Assembly: GCA_028139685.1 (NCBI GenBank)
Contig: JAOINQ010000012.1
Span: 1-25,109, forward strand
Source of the DNA: Betaproteobacteria bacterium
GTDB lineage: Bacteria > Pseudomonadota > Gammaproteobacteria > Burkholderiales > Burkholderiaceae_A
Length of the DNA stretch: 25,109 bases
Reading direction: 5' to 3'
Part shown: one piece after another, positions 1 to 8,800 of the stretch
Position numbering within the stretch: position 1 is the stretch's first letter
Layout: each line of letters starts with the position of its first letter
Made by a program: the position numbers and the translations under genes
Notes under the pieces: generated by a model
Seen by the model: only the letters and a program-made list of their open reading frames with translations
Database searches by the model: none
What the model was told of the DNA's origin: nothing

Positions 1-1
1 A

Positions 2-1543
2 AACATAGCGTTGGGAGCAGGGGATTCTGCGGCGACTGTTGCAGCAAAGGTAAAGGAGGCTCTTGAAGCAGACGGTAGTTCATTTATTAGTAGTAACCCA
101 AATCGGAAAATTGAGGCAAAGTCTGATGGAACTCTGACGGTGACGTATGAACTCTCTGAAGGAGATGTTTCATCGTCTGCTCTGATTGTTTCTTCTGTGG
201 GGTCTTCAGATTTGACCTCAACTTTTCAAACAGTGAGAAATGGCCTTCAAGAGATTAACATTGGCAGTGCATCTACCACTCCGATAGGGATAGTTGGCGA
301 ACTTAATTCTGCCGCCTCAACTTTGGGGCTCAATGCTCAACTTATCAATGATGGTTCTGGGGGAAGTGACCCTTATAAAATATTATTAACCGGATTGACA
401 GGAGAAGAAAACGAATTCTCCATTGCTACCACAAGCTCTCAGCCGGAGGTCCAAAATCTTGTTTTTGGCACTGCACAGTCAACAGGTTCATTTACTGTTG
501 CTGGTGTTTCTGTAGGTGTTTCGGCTGGTGAAACACCCAGTGTAATTGCAGCAAGGGTTAAATCAGCTTTGGAAGCAGATGGTTTCATTACCAATTCAGC
601 AGGACGTACGATAAGTGATGGTGGTAATGGCCAACTCAATATAAACTACACGCGCTCAGATGGCGATATAGCATTTCCTACGTTTACTAATCTTTCTGGG
701 TTAGTAGAGGTCTCAATTTCGGAATCCACTGCATTTTCTGCAAATTCTTCCTTAGCAGCTTTTTCTTTTTCATCTATCCAATCTGCATCTGATGCAAAAC
801 TTGTAATTGACGGAATGTCAGTGAACAGAGGTTCGAATCTAATTGGTGACATTATTCAAGGAGTAACCATGGAACTGCTGGCACCAGCTTCAGCGGCTGC
901 AACGGTAAATATTTCTACGGATACTGCCGCCCTAAAGGAAGCAATTAAAGATTTGGCAACAGTTTATAACGAGACTACATCTGATTTCGAAATTTTGACA
1001 GGACCTGCTAATCAGGAAGACCCTGATGATATCCTAAGTGGCTCCCTTTATGGAGAATCTTCGGTTAGAACGATAGAAAACTCTCTGCGAAGTATGCTGA
1101 TTTCGAATTCTACTACTCCTTCTGAGAATTTTTCTGCACTAAGGGATATTGGGTTTTCAGTTGATAGAAATGGGGTTTTATCTGTAGACGATGACAAATT
1201 AAGTAATGCATTAGAAAATAACTTTGATGAGGTTGTGACTCTTTTCGGCGGAAATGCCAATTCAACAGACACTGCAAAGGGTATCTCCGGTGACGCTATT
1301 GATAAGTTGGATGAAATGCTCTCAGCGTCAGGAATTGTTAAACGGCAGACTACAACTGCAGAAAATGATAAGACACGTTACCAGGAAGATTTAGATAAAC
1401 TAAAAATAAGATATGAGGCTCTTCTTGAGCGTTATACACGTCAATTTGCTGTCATGGATGCGTTGGTTAGCAATTACAATTCCACAAGAACATCTTTACA
1501 GGGCTCTTTTGATGCAATGTTATCGATGTACAGCAAAAATTAA
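2..1543 (+). CDS. fliD: Flagellar hook-associated protein 2 (filament cap) FliD, C-terminal part
   Basis: FliD forms the cap at the filament tip, where flagellin subunits fold and insert. The frame is open to the window edge (bases 2-10 read N-I-A), so the N-terminus lies outside. About 513 residues are visible. The last ~250 residues fit the FliD C-terminal domain: a typical NNFDEVVTLFGG stretch, then a long helical coiled-coil segment (bases ~1350-1470) and the ending ERYTRQFAVMDALVSNYN. Bases ~2-190 and ~475-720 hold two copies of a repeat module (VK-AL-AD, later a G-G-L/Y-DG pattern) that also appears in the giant flagellin at 12597. These are outer-domain insertions, and they make this FliD larger than the usual ~450-480 residues. 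flaG and the flagellins follow on the same strand. Identification is from the C-terminal domain and context; the start is not visible. Confidence 0.92.
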   Translation, partial: NIALGAGDSAATVAAKVKEALEADGSSFISSNPNRKIEAKSDGTLTVTYELSEGDVSSSALIVSSVGSSDLTSTFQTVRNGLQEINIGSASTTPIGIVGELNSAASTLGLNAQLINDGSGGSDPYKILLTGLTGEENEFSIATTSSQPEVQNLVFGTAQSTGSFTVAGVSVGVSAGETPSVIAARVKSALEADGFITNSAGRTISDGGNGQLNINYTRSDGDIAFPTFTNLSGLVEVSISESTAFSANSSLAAFSFSSIQSASDAKLVIDGMSVNRGSNLIGDIIQGVTMELLAPASAAATVNISTDTAALKEAIKDLATVYNETTSDFEILTGPANQEDPDDILSGSLYGESSVRTIENSLRSMLISNSTTPSENFSALRDIGFSVDRNGVLSVDDDKLSNALENNFDEVVTLFGGNANSTDTAKGISGDAIDKLDEMLSASGIVKRQTTTAENDKTRYQEDLDKLKIRYEALLERYTRQFAVMDALVSNYNSTRTSLQGSFDAMLSMYSKN

Positions 1544-1566
1544 CTATTAAAAACAATTACTTAAAT

Positions 1567-1593
1567 AAAAATTAAAATTTTTTTAATTTTTTT
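1567..1593 (+). terminator. AT-only hairpin after fliD, possible weak terminator
   Basis: An 11-bp perfect inverted repeat made only of A and T (1567-1577 with 1581-1591, 3-base loop) is followed by T residues. It lies 23 bases after the fliD stop and just before the sigma-28-like promoter of flaG. With no GC pairs the stem would be weak, so termination is doubtful. Confidence 0.25.
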
Positions 1594-1604
1594 AAAAAAT
1601 TCCC

Positions 1605-1631
1605 TAAAGTTCTTTCAAGCAAGGTCGATTC
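1605..1631 (+). promoter_or_regulatory. Sigma-28 (FliA) type promoter for flaG and flagellin 1
   Basis: TAAAGTTC (1605-1612), 11 bases, then GTCGATTC (1624-1631). The consensus is TAAAGTTT-N11-GCCGATAA, so 7/8 and 5/8 positions match with exact spacing. The expected start is near 1638, giving a leader of about 60 bases to flaG, similar to the leader predicted for flagellin 2. No terminator is visible between flaG and flagellin 1, so this promoter probably serves both. Confidence 0.72.
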
Positions 1632-1656
1632 GTTAACTGAGGTGTATTTATAAATA

Positions 1657-1674
1657 GAGCATCGAAGAATGCTC
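1657..1674 (+). other. Hairpin in the flaG leader
   Basis: A 6-bp inverted repeat GAGCAT/ATGCTC with a 6-base loop, followed by GTTTTGTT, lies between the sigma-28-like promoter and the flaG ribosome site. It could be a leader structure affecting flaG expression. The stem is short and may be chance. Confidence 0.35.
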
Positions 1675-1697
1675 GTTTTGTTACACGGGGTATGGGT

Positions 1698-2126
1698 ATG
1701 GATAAACTGGATAATATTAAATCTGTTATAGCGTCTGCTACGGCTGTTGATTCAAAAAAGCGGCCGGGCATTGCTGCGTCTGTTTCACACACTGAAAAAG
1801 CGACAGTGCGGTCGGTTTCCCCAACGACTGTTGATCCTATCAATCAACCAAAAAATAAATCGGCTGTTTCCTCTAAAACATTAACAGAGACTCTGGAGCG
1901 CAGTGAAGAGCGAGTCAGAGAGGCAGTTGAGGAAATTAACAGTGAATTGGTAAAGCTTCAGAGCGAGGTAGGTTTTTCTGTTGACGGAAAAGGGTCAGAT
2001 GTAGTCGTTACCGTAAAAAGAAAAGAATCCGGAGAGATTGTTCGACAAATACCAAGTGAGATGGCTTTGCAGCTTGCGGCAAACCTAGAAAAACTAAAAG
2101 GATTAATTGTTGATGATTTTTCATAA
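1698..2126 (+). CDS. flaG: Flagellar protein FlaG
   Basis: FlaG is a small protein found next to flagellin and FliD genes. In Pseudomonas, Vibrio and Campylobacter it affects filament length, but its biochemical role is not settled. Here the first ~70 residues are polar and Ser/Thr/Lys-rich. The C-terminal half carries the FlaG family core: FSVDGKGSDVVVTVKRKESG, then GEIVRQIPSEMALQLAANL and a short hydrophobic tail. Length (142 residues) is normal. Two in-frame ATGs are possible, 1692 and 1698. The GGGG at 1687-1690 is 7 bases before 1698 but only 1 before 1692, so 1698 is preferred. The gene lies between fliD and flagellin 1, and is probably co-transcribed with flagellin 1 from the sigma-28-like promoter at 1605. 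Confidence 0.9.
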   Translation: MDKLDNIKSVIASATAVDSKKRPGIAASVSHTEKATVRSVSPTTVDPINQPKNKSAVSSKTLTETLERSEERVREAVEEINSELVKLQSEVGFSVDGKGSDVVVTVKRKESGEIVRQIPSEMALQLAANLEKLKGLIVDDFS

Positions 2127-2145
2127 AAAAGTGTTGCAAAAAAAT

Positions 2146-2178
2146 ATCAAACGTTGTAAATTAGCATCAAATGTTGTA
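2146..2178 (+). repeat. Two direct copies of a 13-base motif, 20 bases apart, upstream of flagellin 1
   Basis: ATCAAACGTTGTA at 2146-2158 and ATCAAATGTTGTA at 2166-2178 differ at one base. The 20-base period is close to two turns of DNA, which would put both copies on one face of the helix. A poor sigma-70-like pair (TTGTAA 2154-2159, TATTAA 2177-2182, 17-base spacer) overlaps them. They may be a binding site for a flagellin regulator; no regulator is identified. Confidence 0.4.
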
Positions 2179-2210
2179 TTAAAACTATTAATAAGTATTT
2201 CGCCAACAAG

Positions 2211-2230
2211 TTAGGAGAATTTAGGAGAAT
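2211..2230 (+). promoter_or_regulatory. Tandemly duplicated Shine-Dalgarno sequence of flagellin 1
   Basis: The 10-base unit TTAGGAGAAT occurs twice back to back (2211-2220, 2221-2230). The second AGGAG is 6 bases before the ATG at 2234, an ideal distance, and the first is 16 bases away. The first copy may act as a standby ribosome site or may simply be a recent duplication. Confidence 0.75.
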
Positions 2231-2233
2231 TCT

Positions 2234-5200
2234 ATGTCAGTAATTAACACAAATATTAAATCTTTAATAGCGCAAGATACGCTAACAAAGAACAGTCAGA
2301 GACTTGCTACTGCAATGGAGCGTCTGTCGACGGGTAAAAGAATCAATTCGGCATCTGACGATGCAACAGGATTAGCAATAGCTACCCGATTGGATGCGCA
2401 GACTCGGGGCCTTCAATCTGCAATTAAAAACGCAAACGATTCTATTTCTACAGTAGAGACGGCTGAAGGAGCTATGCAGGAAGTTACCTCGATTCTCCAG
2501 AGAATGAGGGAGTTGGCGATTCAGTCAGCAAGTGATACGAATAGTGACGCTGATAGAGAGTTTTTACAAAATGAAATTGATCAGCTATCCACAGAATTAG
2601 ATAGAATAGCTTCAACCACGCAATACAACGGTATCAATGTGTTAGACGGCTCCTATGCTAATAAAGTCTTTCAGATTGGTGCCAATGCTGGTCAAACGAT
2701 GAACATATCGATAGGTAGTATGTCCTCAAATGTTTTAGGAGTAGCCACTTCTAATTCAGCTTCAGTAGCAAGCTCCTCGACCTTATCAACTTCGACGCAG
2801 ACAGTAACAACAGGTGGCGCAACTGCCGCTGGAACCTCGGCAGTACAAACTGTAGTAAATCTTGAGTTTTTAAACAATTCCGGAGCAGATGCATATTCTT
2901 TCAGAGTAACTGACAGTAACTCAGGCTTATCAGCGGCCGTTTCTAGCTTGACAGTGGATTTAACCAATCAGGTCAGCAAAGATGCTTTTGCAGCCGCTCT
3001 TAATTTGAGTGGCGCGACTGGTCAGACAGATACAATAGTTACCGGGGCGAATAACTACTCCTCAACAATAAGTGCAACTCTTGACCTAACAAATTCAGCT
3101 AACTACGGCAAGGTACGATTTGCGATATCTGTAGATGGTGGTGCTACAACTCAGATTGATCTAAGGGATAAGTTGATATCAACTGCAGGAGTTGACCAAA
3201 CAAGTGTAAGTCAAACTCAGGTGGTTGCAGCACTCGATGCCGAATTAGAAAGGCTGTTTGATGCACGAGTTGGAGCTTCGGCCACAAACGCTGGGAAAAT
3301 TCAAATCGAAGATCAAAGCGGTCGAAGGTTAAAAGTAACCCAGGGAGCAGGTGATGGCACACTATTTGGCACAGACGCTGTAAACAACGGTGGCTTACTT
3401 GCCAATGAGACGGTGAGAAATAACCTTAATTTCACGTGGGATGGAGATAAACTTGTCGTAGCTAACACGGCAGGTGGAAAAGTAGCACTCGATGGTTTTA
3501 GCGCAGTAAGCAACAGTCAGGTATTATTTAACACCGTAACTGACTCGCAAGCAGAGGGCGTAAATGAGCCGATCTTGCTCGCTTCAGCCGGTACGAATGC
3601 CGCTACTATGGCCACAGCCGTTGTCACAGGTAATGTAGAATCTTCATCAATTTCTGTTCGCTTCTCTGACAGGGTAGGTACTGGGGCAACCGCCCAGTAT
3701 TCTTTCCATATAACGGATGGAGAGGGGCATATCTATGGTTCAGTGACAAATACCGAATTATTTGAAACTCGAGATAATGCCGCAATCCAATCCTCTATTT
3801 TAACTGCATTAACTACAGGTGTAGCTTTGCTTGATGACACAGATAGTTCAATTGATATAAATGAGTTCGGGGTTACCTTCTCAGGGGATCAGTTAATCAT
3901 CACAAACTCAAAGGGTAGAGCTCTTGCAATCGAGGAGTATAGTAGTACCCATGGATTCATGACTGTTACTCCAATTAATGAGCCAGGTGCTGCGCAGGTA
4001 CTCGCGAGTCAAAATGCATATTTCTCGGAGACCCGAGTGCTCATGAATACATCTGTGTTTGGTCAGGCATTATCTGCTAATGACACCAACCTATTTACGT
4101 TCAGTTTAGATGGGGTTTCAAACTCCGCCGCTTTAACGCTAAATGTTAGTGCCGGTATTGCTGACGGAGCAGCCTTTGCATCAACGATTCAGGCAGCACT
4201 TGTCAGTGGTACAGGAGGGTCAGCGGATATAATGGTTCGTAATCCGAATGATGGTAGTGCGATTGTAACTGCGGATCTAACCAACATTACGGTGAAATTT
4301 GATGCCGATACAGCCGAGTTGGTATTCAGGGACAGCGCAGGGCGCGCAATGGGATTTGGTTACGCCGGATCAGCTAGACTGACAACGCTTACAGGGCCAA
4401 TTTCTCAAGAAGTAACTGGTCAATCCAATAAGGGACTAACTGTCCAAAGAGATTTCTCGGGGGCAGCTCAGGGCGATGTCATAAACGCATCAGAAGTTAC
4501 ATTAACCTTCAGTACTGCTGATGCCGCATTTAACTTTACCTTGAACGGCAAGTATTTGGATGGGGCTTCCACAAATTCAAGTGCTGCTATGGCTAACGCA
4601 GTATCAGCGACTTTTGGAACCGATACATCATCGCTCCAAAATAAGTTGAATACTTTGATGACGACGCTCAATGGAGTCCATCCGGAGGCAGTATTTGAGT
4701 ACTCGATTGATGATGCGAATAAAGCTATAACTATCAGACAACGTGATGGTGGTGAGATTCTGGTAGGAGGTTTTGTCACCGCATCGACTCACAAGGATTT
4801 GACAGCTGCAATGAGTACACCATCTGGCCAAGGAACAGCTCAGACATTGGTATTCCAGAATCATGACAGGCAGACCTTTGGAACAGCTATCGGTACTCAA
4901 GGAGTAGCAACTGCTGCCACGTTAACACTCGGCGGAGATGATGTTTACTCAATAACTGTTTCTGACGGTACCCAAAGTTATACCGCAAGTAACATCATCG
5001 TTGATATCGATGATGCAACAAGTACGAATAACTTTGGTAATTCCCTTACTGAAGCATTTTTGGGCTCTGGAATCAACGTAACTATGGATACAAGCGGTAA
5101 TGTGTTCTTTAGAAGATCAGACGGAGGGGCAGTAATCCTTCAATCGTTTACTGCTGCGCAGGGTAGCACGGGTACATGGACTCCGGATTCAGGACAAGGT

Positions 5201-5626
5201 ACAGCGTATAATCTTGCGGGGACAGGATCCGTTGCTGGCTCCACGTCAACATCGACAACTACCACTGCTTCAACTAGTTCTTCAGGCAGTTCTGGGGCAA
5301 CAGGTAGTGGAAACTCAATCGCCAATATGAGTATATCCACTCAAAATGGAGCTACAACAGCGATTACCACGATTGACTCTGCGATAAGTTATGTTCAGGC
5401 AGAAAGATCGAATTTGGGTGCGGTACAAAATCGCTTGACCTATACCGTGGATAATTTGACAAATGCGATGACCAACGCGGCATCCGCAAGAAGTAGAGTT
5501 CTTGATACGGATTATGCGAAGGAAACCGCAGAATTAGCTAGGGCTCAGATAATTCAACAGGCAGCGACTGCGATGCTTGCTCAAGCAAACCAGCAGCCTC
5601 AAATTGTTCTAGCTTTGTTGCAGTAA
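2234..5626 (+). CDS. Large flagellin 1 (1130 residues)
   Basis: Major filament subunit, exported by the flagellar type III system. Residues 1 to ~172 are a standard D0/D1 N-terminus (VINTNIKSL, ERLSTGKRINSASDDATGLA, QRMRELAIQ). The last ~100 residues are the D1/D0 C-terminus (AERSNLGAVQNRL, LDTDYAKETAELARAQI, ending LALLQ). Between them are about 820 residues of outer domains, against ~200 in Salmonella FliC. This insertion has five divergent units, each ending in a strand with a D/S-x-G-[GR] turn near residues 411, 558, 700, 837 and 961. Ser/Thr-rich linkers flank it (residues ~176-206 and ~996-1028). I find no cysteine. It has a duplicated ribosome site, follows flaG and is closed by a strong terminator. 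It is a clear paralogue of the next gene along its whole length. Confidence 0.96.
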   Translation: MSVINTNIKSLIAQDTLTKNSQRLATAMERLSTGKRINSASDDATGLAIATRLDAQTRGLQSAIKNANDSISTVETAEGAMQEVTSILQRMRELAIQSASDTNSDADREFLQNEIDQLSTELDRIASTTQYNGINVLDGSYANKVFQIGANAGQTMNISIGSMSSNVLGVATSNSASVASSSTLSTSTQTVTTGGATAAGTSAVQTVVNLEFLNNSGADAYSFRVTDSNSGLSAAVSSLTVDLTNQVSKDAFAAALNLSGATGQTDTIVTGANNYSSTISATLDLTNSANYGKVRFAISVDGGATTQIDLRDKLISTAGVDQTSVSQTQVVAALDAELERLFDARVGASATNAGKIQIEDQSGRRLKVTQGAGDGTLFGTDAVNNGGLLANETVRNNLNFTWDGDKLVVANTAGGKVALDGFSAVSNSQVLFNTVTDSQAEGVNEPILLASAGTNAATMATAVVTGNVESSSISVRFSDRVGTGATAQYSFHITDGEGHIYGSVTNTELFETRDNAAIQSSILTALTTGVALLDDTDSSIDINEFGVTFSGDQLIITNSKGRALAIEEYSSTHGFMTVTPINEPGAAQVLASQNAYFSETRVLMNTSVFGQALSANDTNLFTFSLDGVSNSAALTLNVSAGIADGAAFASTIQAALVSGTGGSADIMVRNPNDGSAIVTADLTNITVKFDADTAELVFRDSAGRAMGFGYAGSARLTTLTGPISQEVTGQSNKGLTVQRDFSGAAQGDVINASEVTLTFSTADAAFNFTLNGKYLDGASTNSSAAMANAVSATFGTDTSSLQNKLNTLMTTLNGVHPEAVFEYSIDDANKAITIRQRDGGEILVGGFVTASTHKDLTAAMSTPSGQGTAQTLVFQNHDRQTFGTAIGTQGVATAATLTLGGDDVYSITVSDGTQSYTASNIIVDIDDATSTNNFGNSLTEAFLGSGINVTMDTSGNVFFRRSDGGAVILQSFTAAQGSTGTWTPDSGQGTAYNLAGTGSVAGSTSTSTTTTASTSSSGSSGATGSGNSIANMSISTQNGATTAITTIDSAISYVQAERSNLGAVQNRLTYTVDNLTNAMTNAASARSRVLDTDYAKETAELARAQIIQQAATAMLAQANQQPQIVLALLQ

Positions 5627-5634
5627 TCCACAGC

Positions 5635-5661
5635 TAAAGTGTCGGTGTAAGTTTCCGATAC
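5635..5661 (+). promoter_or_regulatory. Sigma-28-like promoter match directly before a terminator
   Basis: TAAAGTGT (5635-5642), 11 bases, TCCGATAC (5654-5661). This is 7/8 and 6/8 to the sigma-28 consensus with exact spacing, at least as good as the other two candidates here. However, the expected start (~5668) lies only ~40 bases before the end of the terminator at 5679-5707. It would give a tiny terminated RNA, or need readthrough to reach flagellin 2. Confidence 0.4.
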
Positions 5662-5678
5662 ATAGTAGGCAGTAAAAG

Positions 5679-5707
5679 AAAACCCCAGGCTTTGTCCTGG
5701 GGTTTTT
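5679..5707 (+). terminator. Intrinsic terminator of flagellin 1
   Basis: Stem CCCCAGG (5683-5689) with CCTGGGG (5696-5702), 6-base loop, extended by four A-T pairs and ending in a T run. It lies 53 bases after the flagellin 1 stop and separates the two flagellin transcripts. Confidence 0.92.
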
Positions 5708-5759
5708 GCTATTTTTACAACACAAATTCAATTCTTTTTGTAAATTCTTTTTATTTAAG

Positions 5760-5786
5760 TCAAGTTTTTTTTTCTCTCGACGATCT
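5760..5786 (+). promoter_or_regulatory. Sigma-28 (FliA) type promoter of flagellin 2
   Basis: TCAAGTTT (5760-5767), 11 bases, GACGATCT (5779-5786): 7/8 and 5/8 to the FliA consensus with exact spacing. The predicted start near 5793 gives a ~65-base leader to the ATG at 5858. It lies after the flagellin 1 terminator, so flagellin 2 can be transcribed on its own. Confidence 0.68.
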
Positions 5787-5857
5787 CCCTCTCGTACAAG
5801 AAGCGTTTTGAAACTCTTAAGGCTTCCAATTTAAATTTTTTTTGAAGGAGATGTTAC

Positions 5858-8800
5858 ATGTCTGGCAACTCAGTAATTAACACTAATTTAAAGTCGTTGA
5901 TTGCGCAGGATTCATCCAATATCAACAACAGAAAATTGTCGACGAGTATGGAGCGTCTCTCGACAGGCAACAAAATTAATTCTGCAAAGGATGATTCTGC
6001 GGGTCTCGCAATAAGTACACGGATGGATTCGCAAATTCGTGGTTTGAATATGGCAGTAAAAAATGCATACGATACTGTTTCATTAACAGAGACTGCCGAA
6101 GGTGCAATGGAAGAAGTAACGAATATGCTTCAGCGTATGCGTGAACTTGCTCTCCAGGCAGCTAACGATACTAATAGCGATTTGGATAGAAGGTATATTC
6201 AGGACGAGATTGATCAACTAGCAGCAGAAATTGATCGCGTTTCCGATACAACTCAATTCAACTCGATCAATGTTCTTGACGGTTCATACAACTCTAAGGT
6301 TTTTCAGATAGGTTCTAATGAGTCACAAACAATGAACATATCTATTGGGAGTATGCACACAAGTACATTAGGCGTTGCCACTTCTAATTCGGCAGCTGCT
6401 TCAATTCAAAAGAACTCATCTTCTTCATCTGCAGCCGGTGGAAACGCTGCTGTTGAAGGTGCAGTTGCTCAAGGTACAGCTCCCACTAACACAGTTGTGA
6501 ACTTGAAATTTTTAAACAATTCGGGTTCTGATGCCTACACATTTAAAGTAGTTGACGGCATCACTGGATTAACCGCAGAGGTTTCACAGCTTACTGTTGA
6601 TATGACAAGTCAGGTTAGCAAAGATGCTTTTGCCGCAAGCTTTAATTTAAGTGCTCAAAGTGGTCAAATAGATTCAACAATCACTAGTAGTACGAATTTC
6701 TCTTCAGATACAAGTAACTCTCTCGATTTAACCAATAGTGCGAATTTTGGAAAAGTGAAATTTGCAATCTCTGTTGATGGTGGCGCTACTGTTCAGGTTG
6801 ATTTGCGCGATAAACTCTTATCAACAAATGGTGTGACCAGCTCCGCTGTAACCGAAACACAAGTTATTGCTGCGATGGATGCTGAGTTAGAGAGATTGTT
6901 TGATGCACGCGTTGGGGCAGCCTCCGCTTCGGGTGCAATTACAGTCACTGACCAGGAAGGTCGCAGACTCAAAATTACTCAGGGCGCTGGAGATGGTGCT
7001 TTGTTTGGTACTGATGAGGCAAATGGTGGTGGACTTCTTGCAAGAGAAACCATGAGAAACAATATTAGCGCCGAGTGGAATGGCGATAACTTAGTTCTTA
7101 CAAATGCTGCAGGAGGTAAGATCTCTGTTTCAGGTTATTCAACAACTTCGAATTCACAAGTTGTGTTCGATGTAGTTGACGATGCACAAACGGACGGTTT
7201 GAATGAACCAATTCTTCTTGCTACCGCGAATGGAAATATGTTGACTCAGGCTACAGCACAGTTTACCGGTCGCACTGAAGAAACTGCACTTACAATTCGT
7301 TTTTCTGATTTAGTAGGTGCAAGTGCTGGAGAAGCTGCTCAATATTCGTTTCAATTAACAAACGGCGATGGTGATGTATATGCTGACTTTAGCAGTGCTG
7401 CATCATTGGCAATTGGTGGTTCAGCAGGTCTGCAATCCGTTATCGCCAATCAAATAGAGGCCTCTGTGATGGCGGCTATTTCTGCAGGTATTGTTGCGAA
7501 CTACGGTGCCGATTCAAGTATTGATGCTCAAGAGTTTGAAGTAGTTTACTCTGGCGACACCTTGACGATTAGAAACCGTGAGGGACGATCACTTGCTATC
7601 GAGGCCGCAAGTAGTGGTGACGGTAACATGACTGTAACTCCTGTGAACGAGCCAGGTGCTGCTGCAATTCTCGCTTCGCAGAATGCTTTTGCATCAGAAA
7701 TGCGAGTTCAGCTTAATACAGGTGCGTTTGGTTTAGGATTGTCGGCTACTGGAACTAATCGTTTCCTATTCGCTGTTGATGGGGAACAAAACTCAGCAGA
7801 CTTTACGCTTAATGTTAGCGCTGGATTAACTGATGGAGCCGCATTCGCATCAGTTGTTGAGGCCGCAATTGCTGACAGAGTGGGTGGTTCAGCGGATATA
7901 ATGATTATGAGCACAAATGTCGCGGATGGTGTTACTGCAATCGTTACAGCTGACACATCAAACGTTACTGTGACTTATGATGCTGATACTGCGGAGTTAG
8001 TATTTAGGGATCCTGCAGGACGTGCATTAGGATTTGGATATGATGCTTCTGCGAATGGATTAGCAAATACTGGTGTCGGACCGTTGTTAGAGGAATATGT
8101 TACAGGTCCTCAAAACAAGAACTACGATGTAAGAACGAGTTCAGCTACAGCTCAGGGGGATGTTATTGCATCCACAGAGGTCAAGGTTGCATTTGACAGA
8201 GATGAAGCGAGATTTAACTTTAACATCAATGGTAATTACCTAAGTGGCACGGGCGATACGAATACTAGTGCTGCTATGGCAAATGCAATTACCTGGGAAA
8301 CTACCCAACCATTTGAGTCATCTAGTTTAAAAACTGATCTAGATGCACTGATGGTACGCTTGAATTCAGTTCATGATAAAGATGTGTTCGAATACCAAGT
8401 TGATAGCGCCACGCGAAGTATTACATTCTTCCAAAGAGATGGTGGTGAGCTAAACATTGGTGGATTCGTAACTCCTGAGTCTCATAAAGACATGGTTGCA
8501 ACAATTACACCAGTCACTAGCGATCAGGGTGAAGAGACCACAATGAAGTTCATGAATCAGGTTAAGCAGCTATTTGCTACGGCCAATGGAACTCAAGGAA
8601 TCGCAACAAGTGCAACACTTAATCTTGAAGGCGATGATTTGTACGGGTTTACAATGTCTGACGGGACTCAGTCGTTCACATTGAATCCAAGTGTCGTTGA
8701 TATTAGTAACACTACGAGTACAAGTAAGTTTGTTGAAGCGATTGAGGATGCGTTACTCGGTTCAGATATCAAAGTCTCGATGGACACGGATGGAAATGTC

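Noticed and set aside
2064..2081. Sigma-54-like TGGCTTTGCAGCTTGC at the end of flaG
   Set aside because: GG and GC are 11 bases apart instead of 10, and the site lies in coding sequence.
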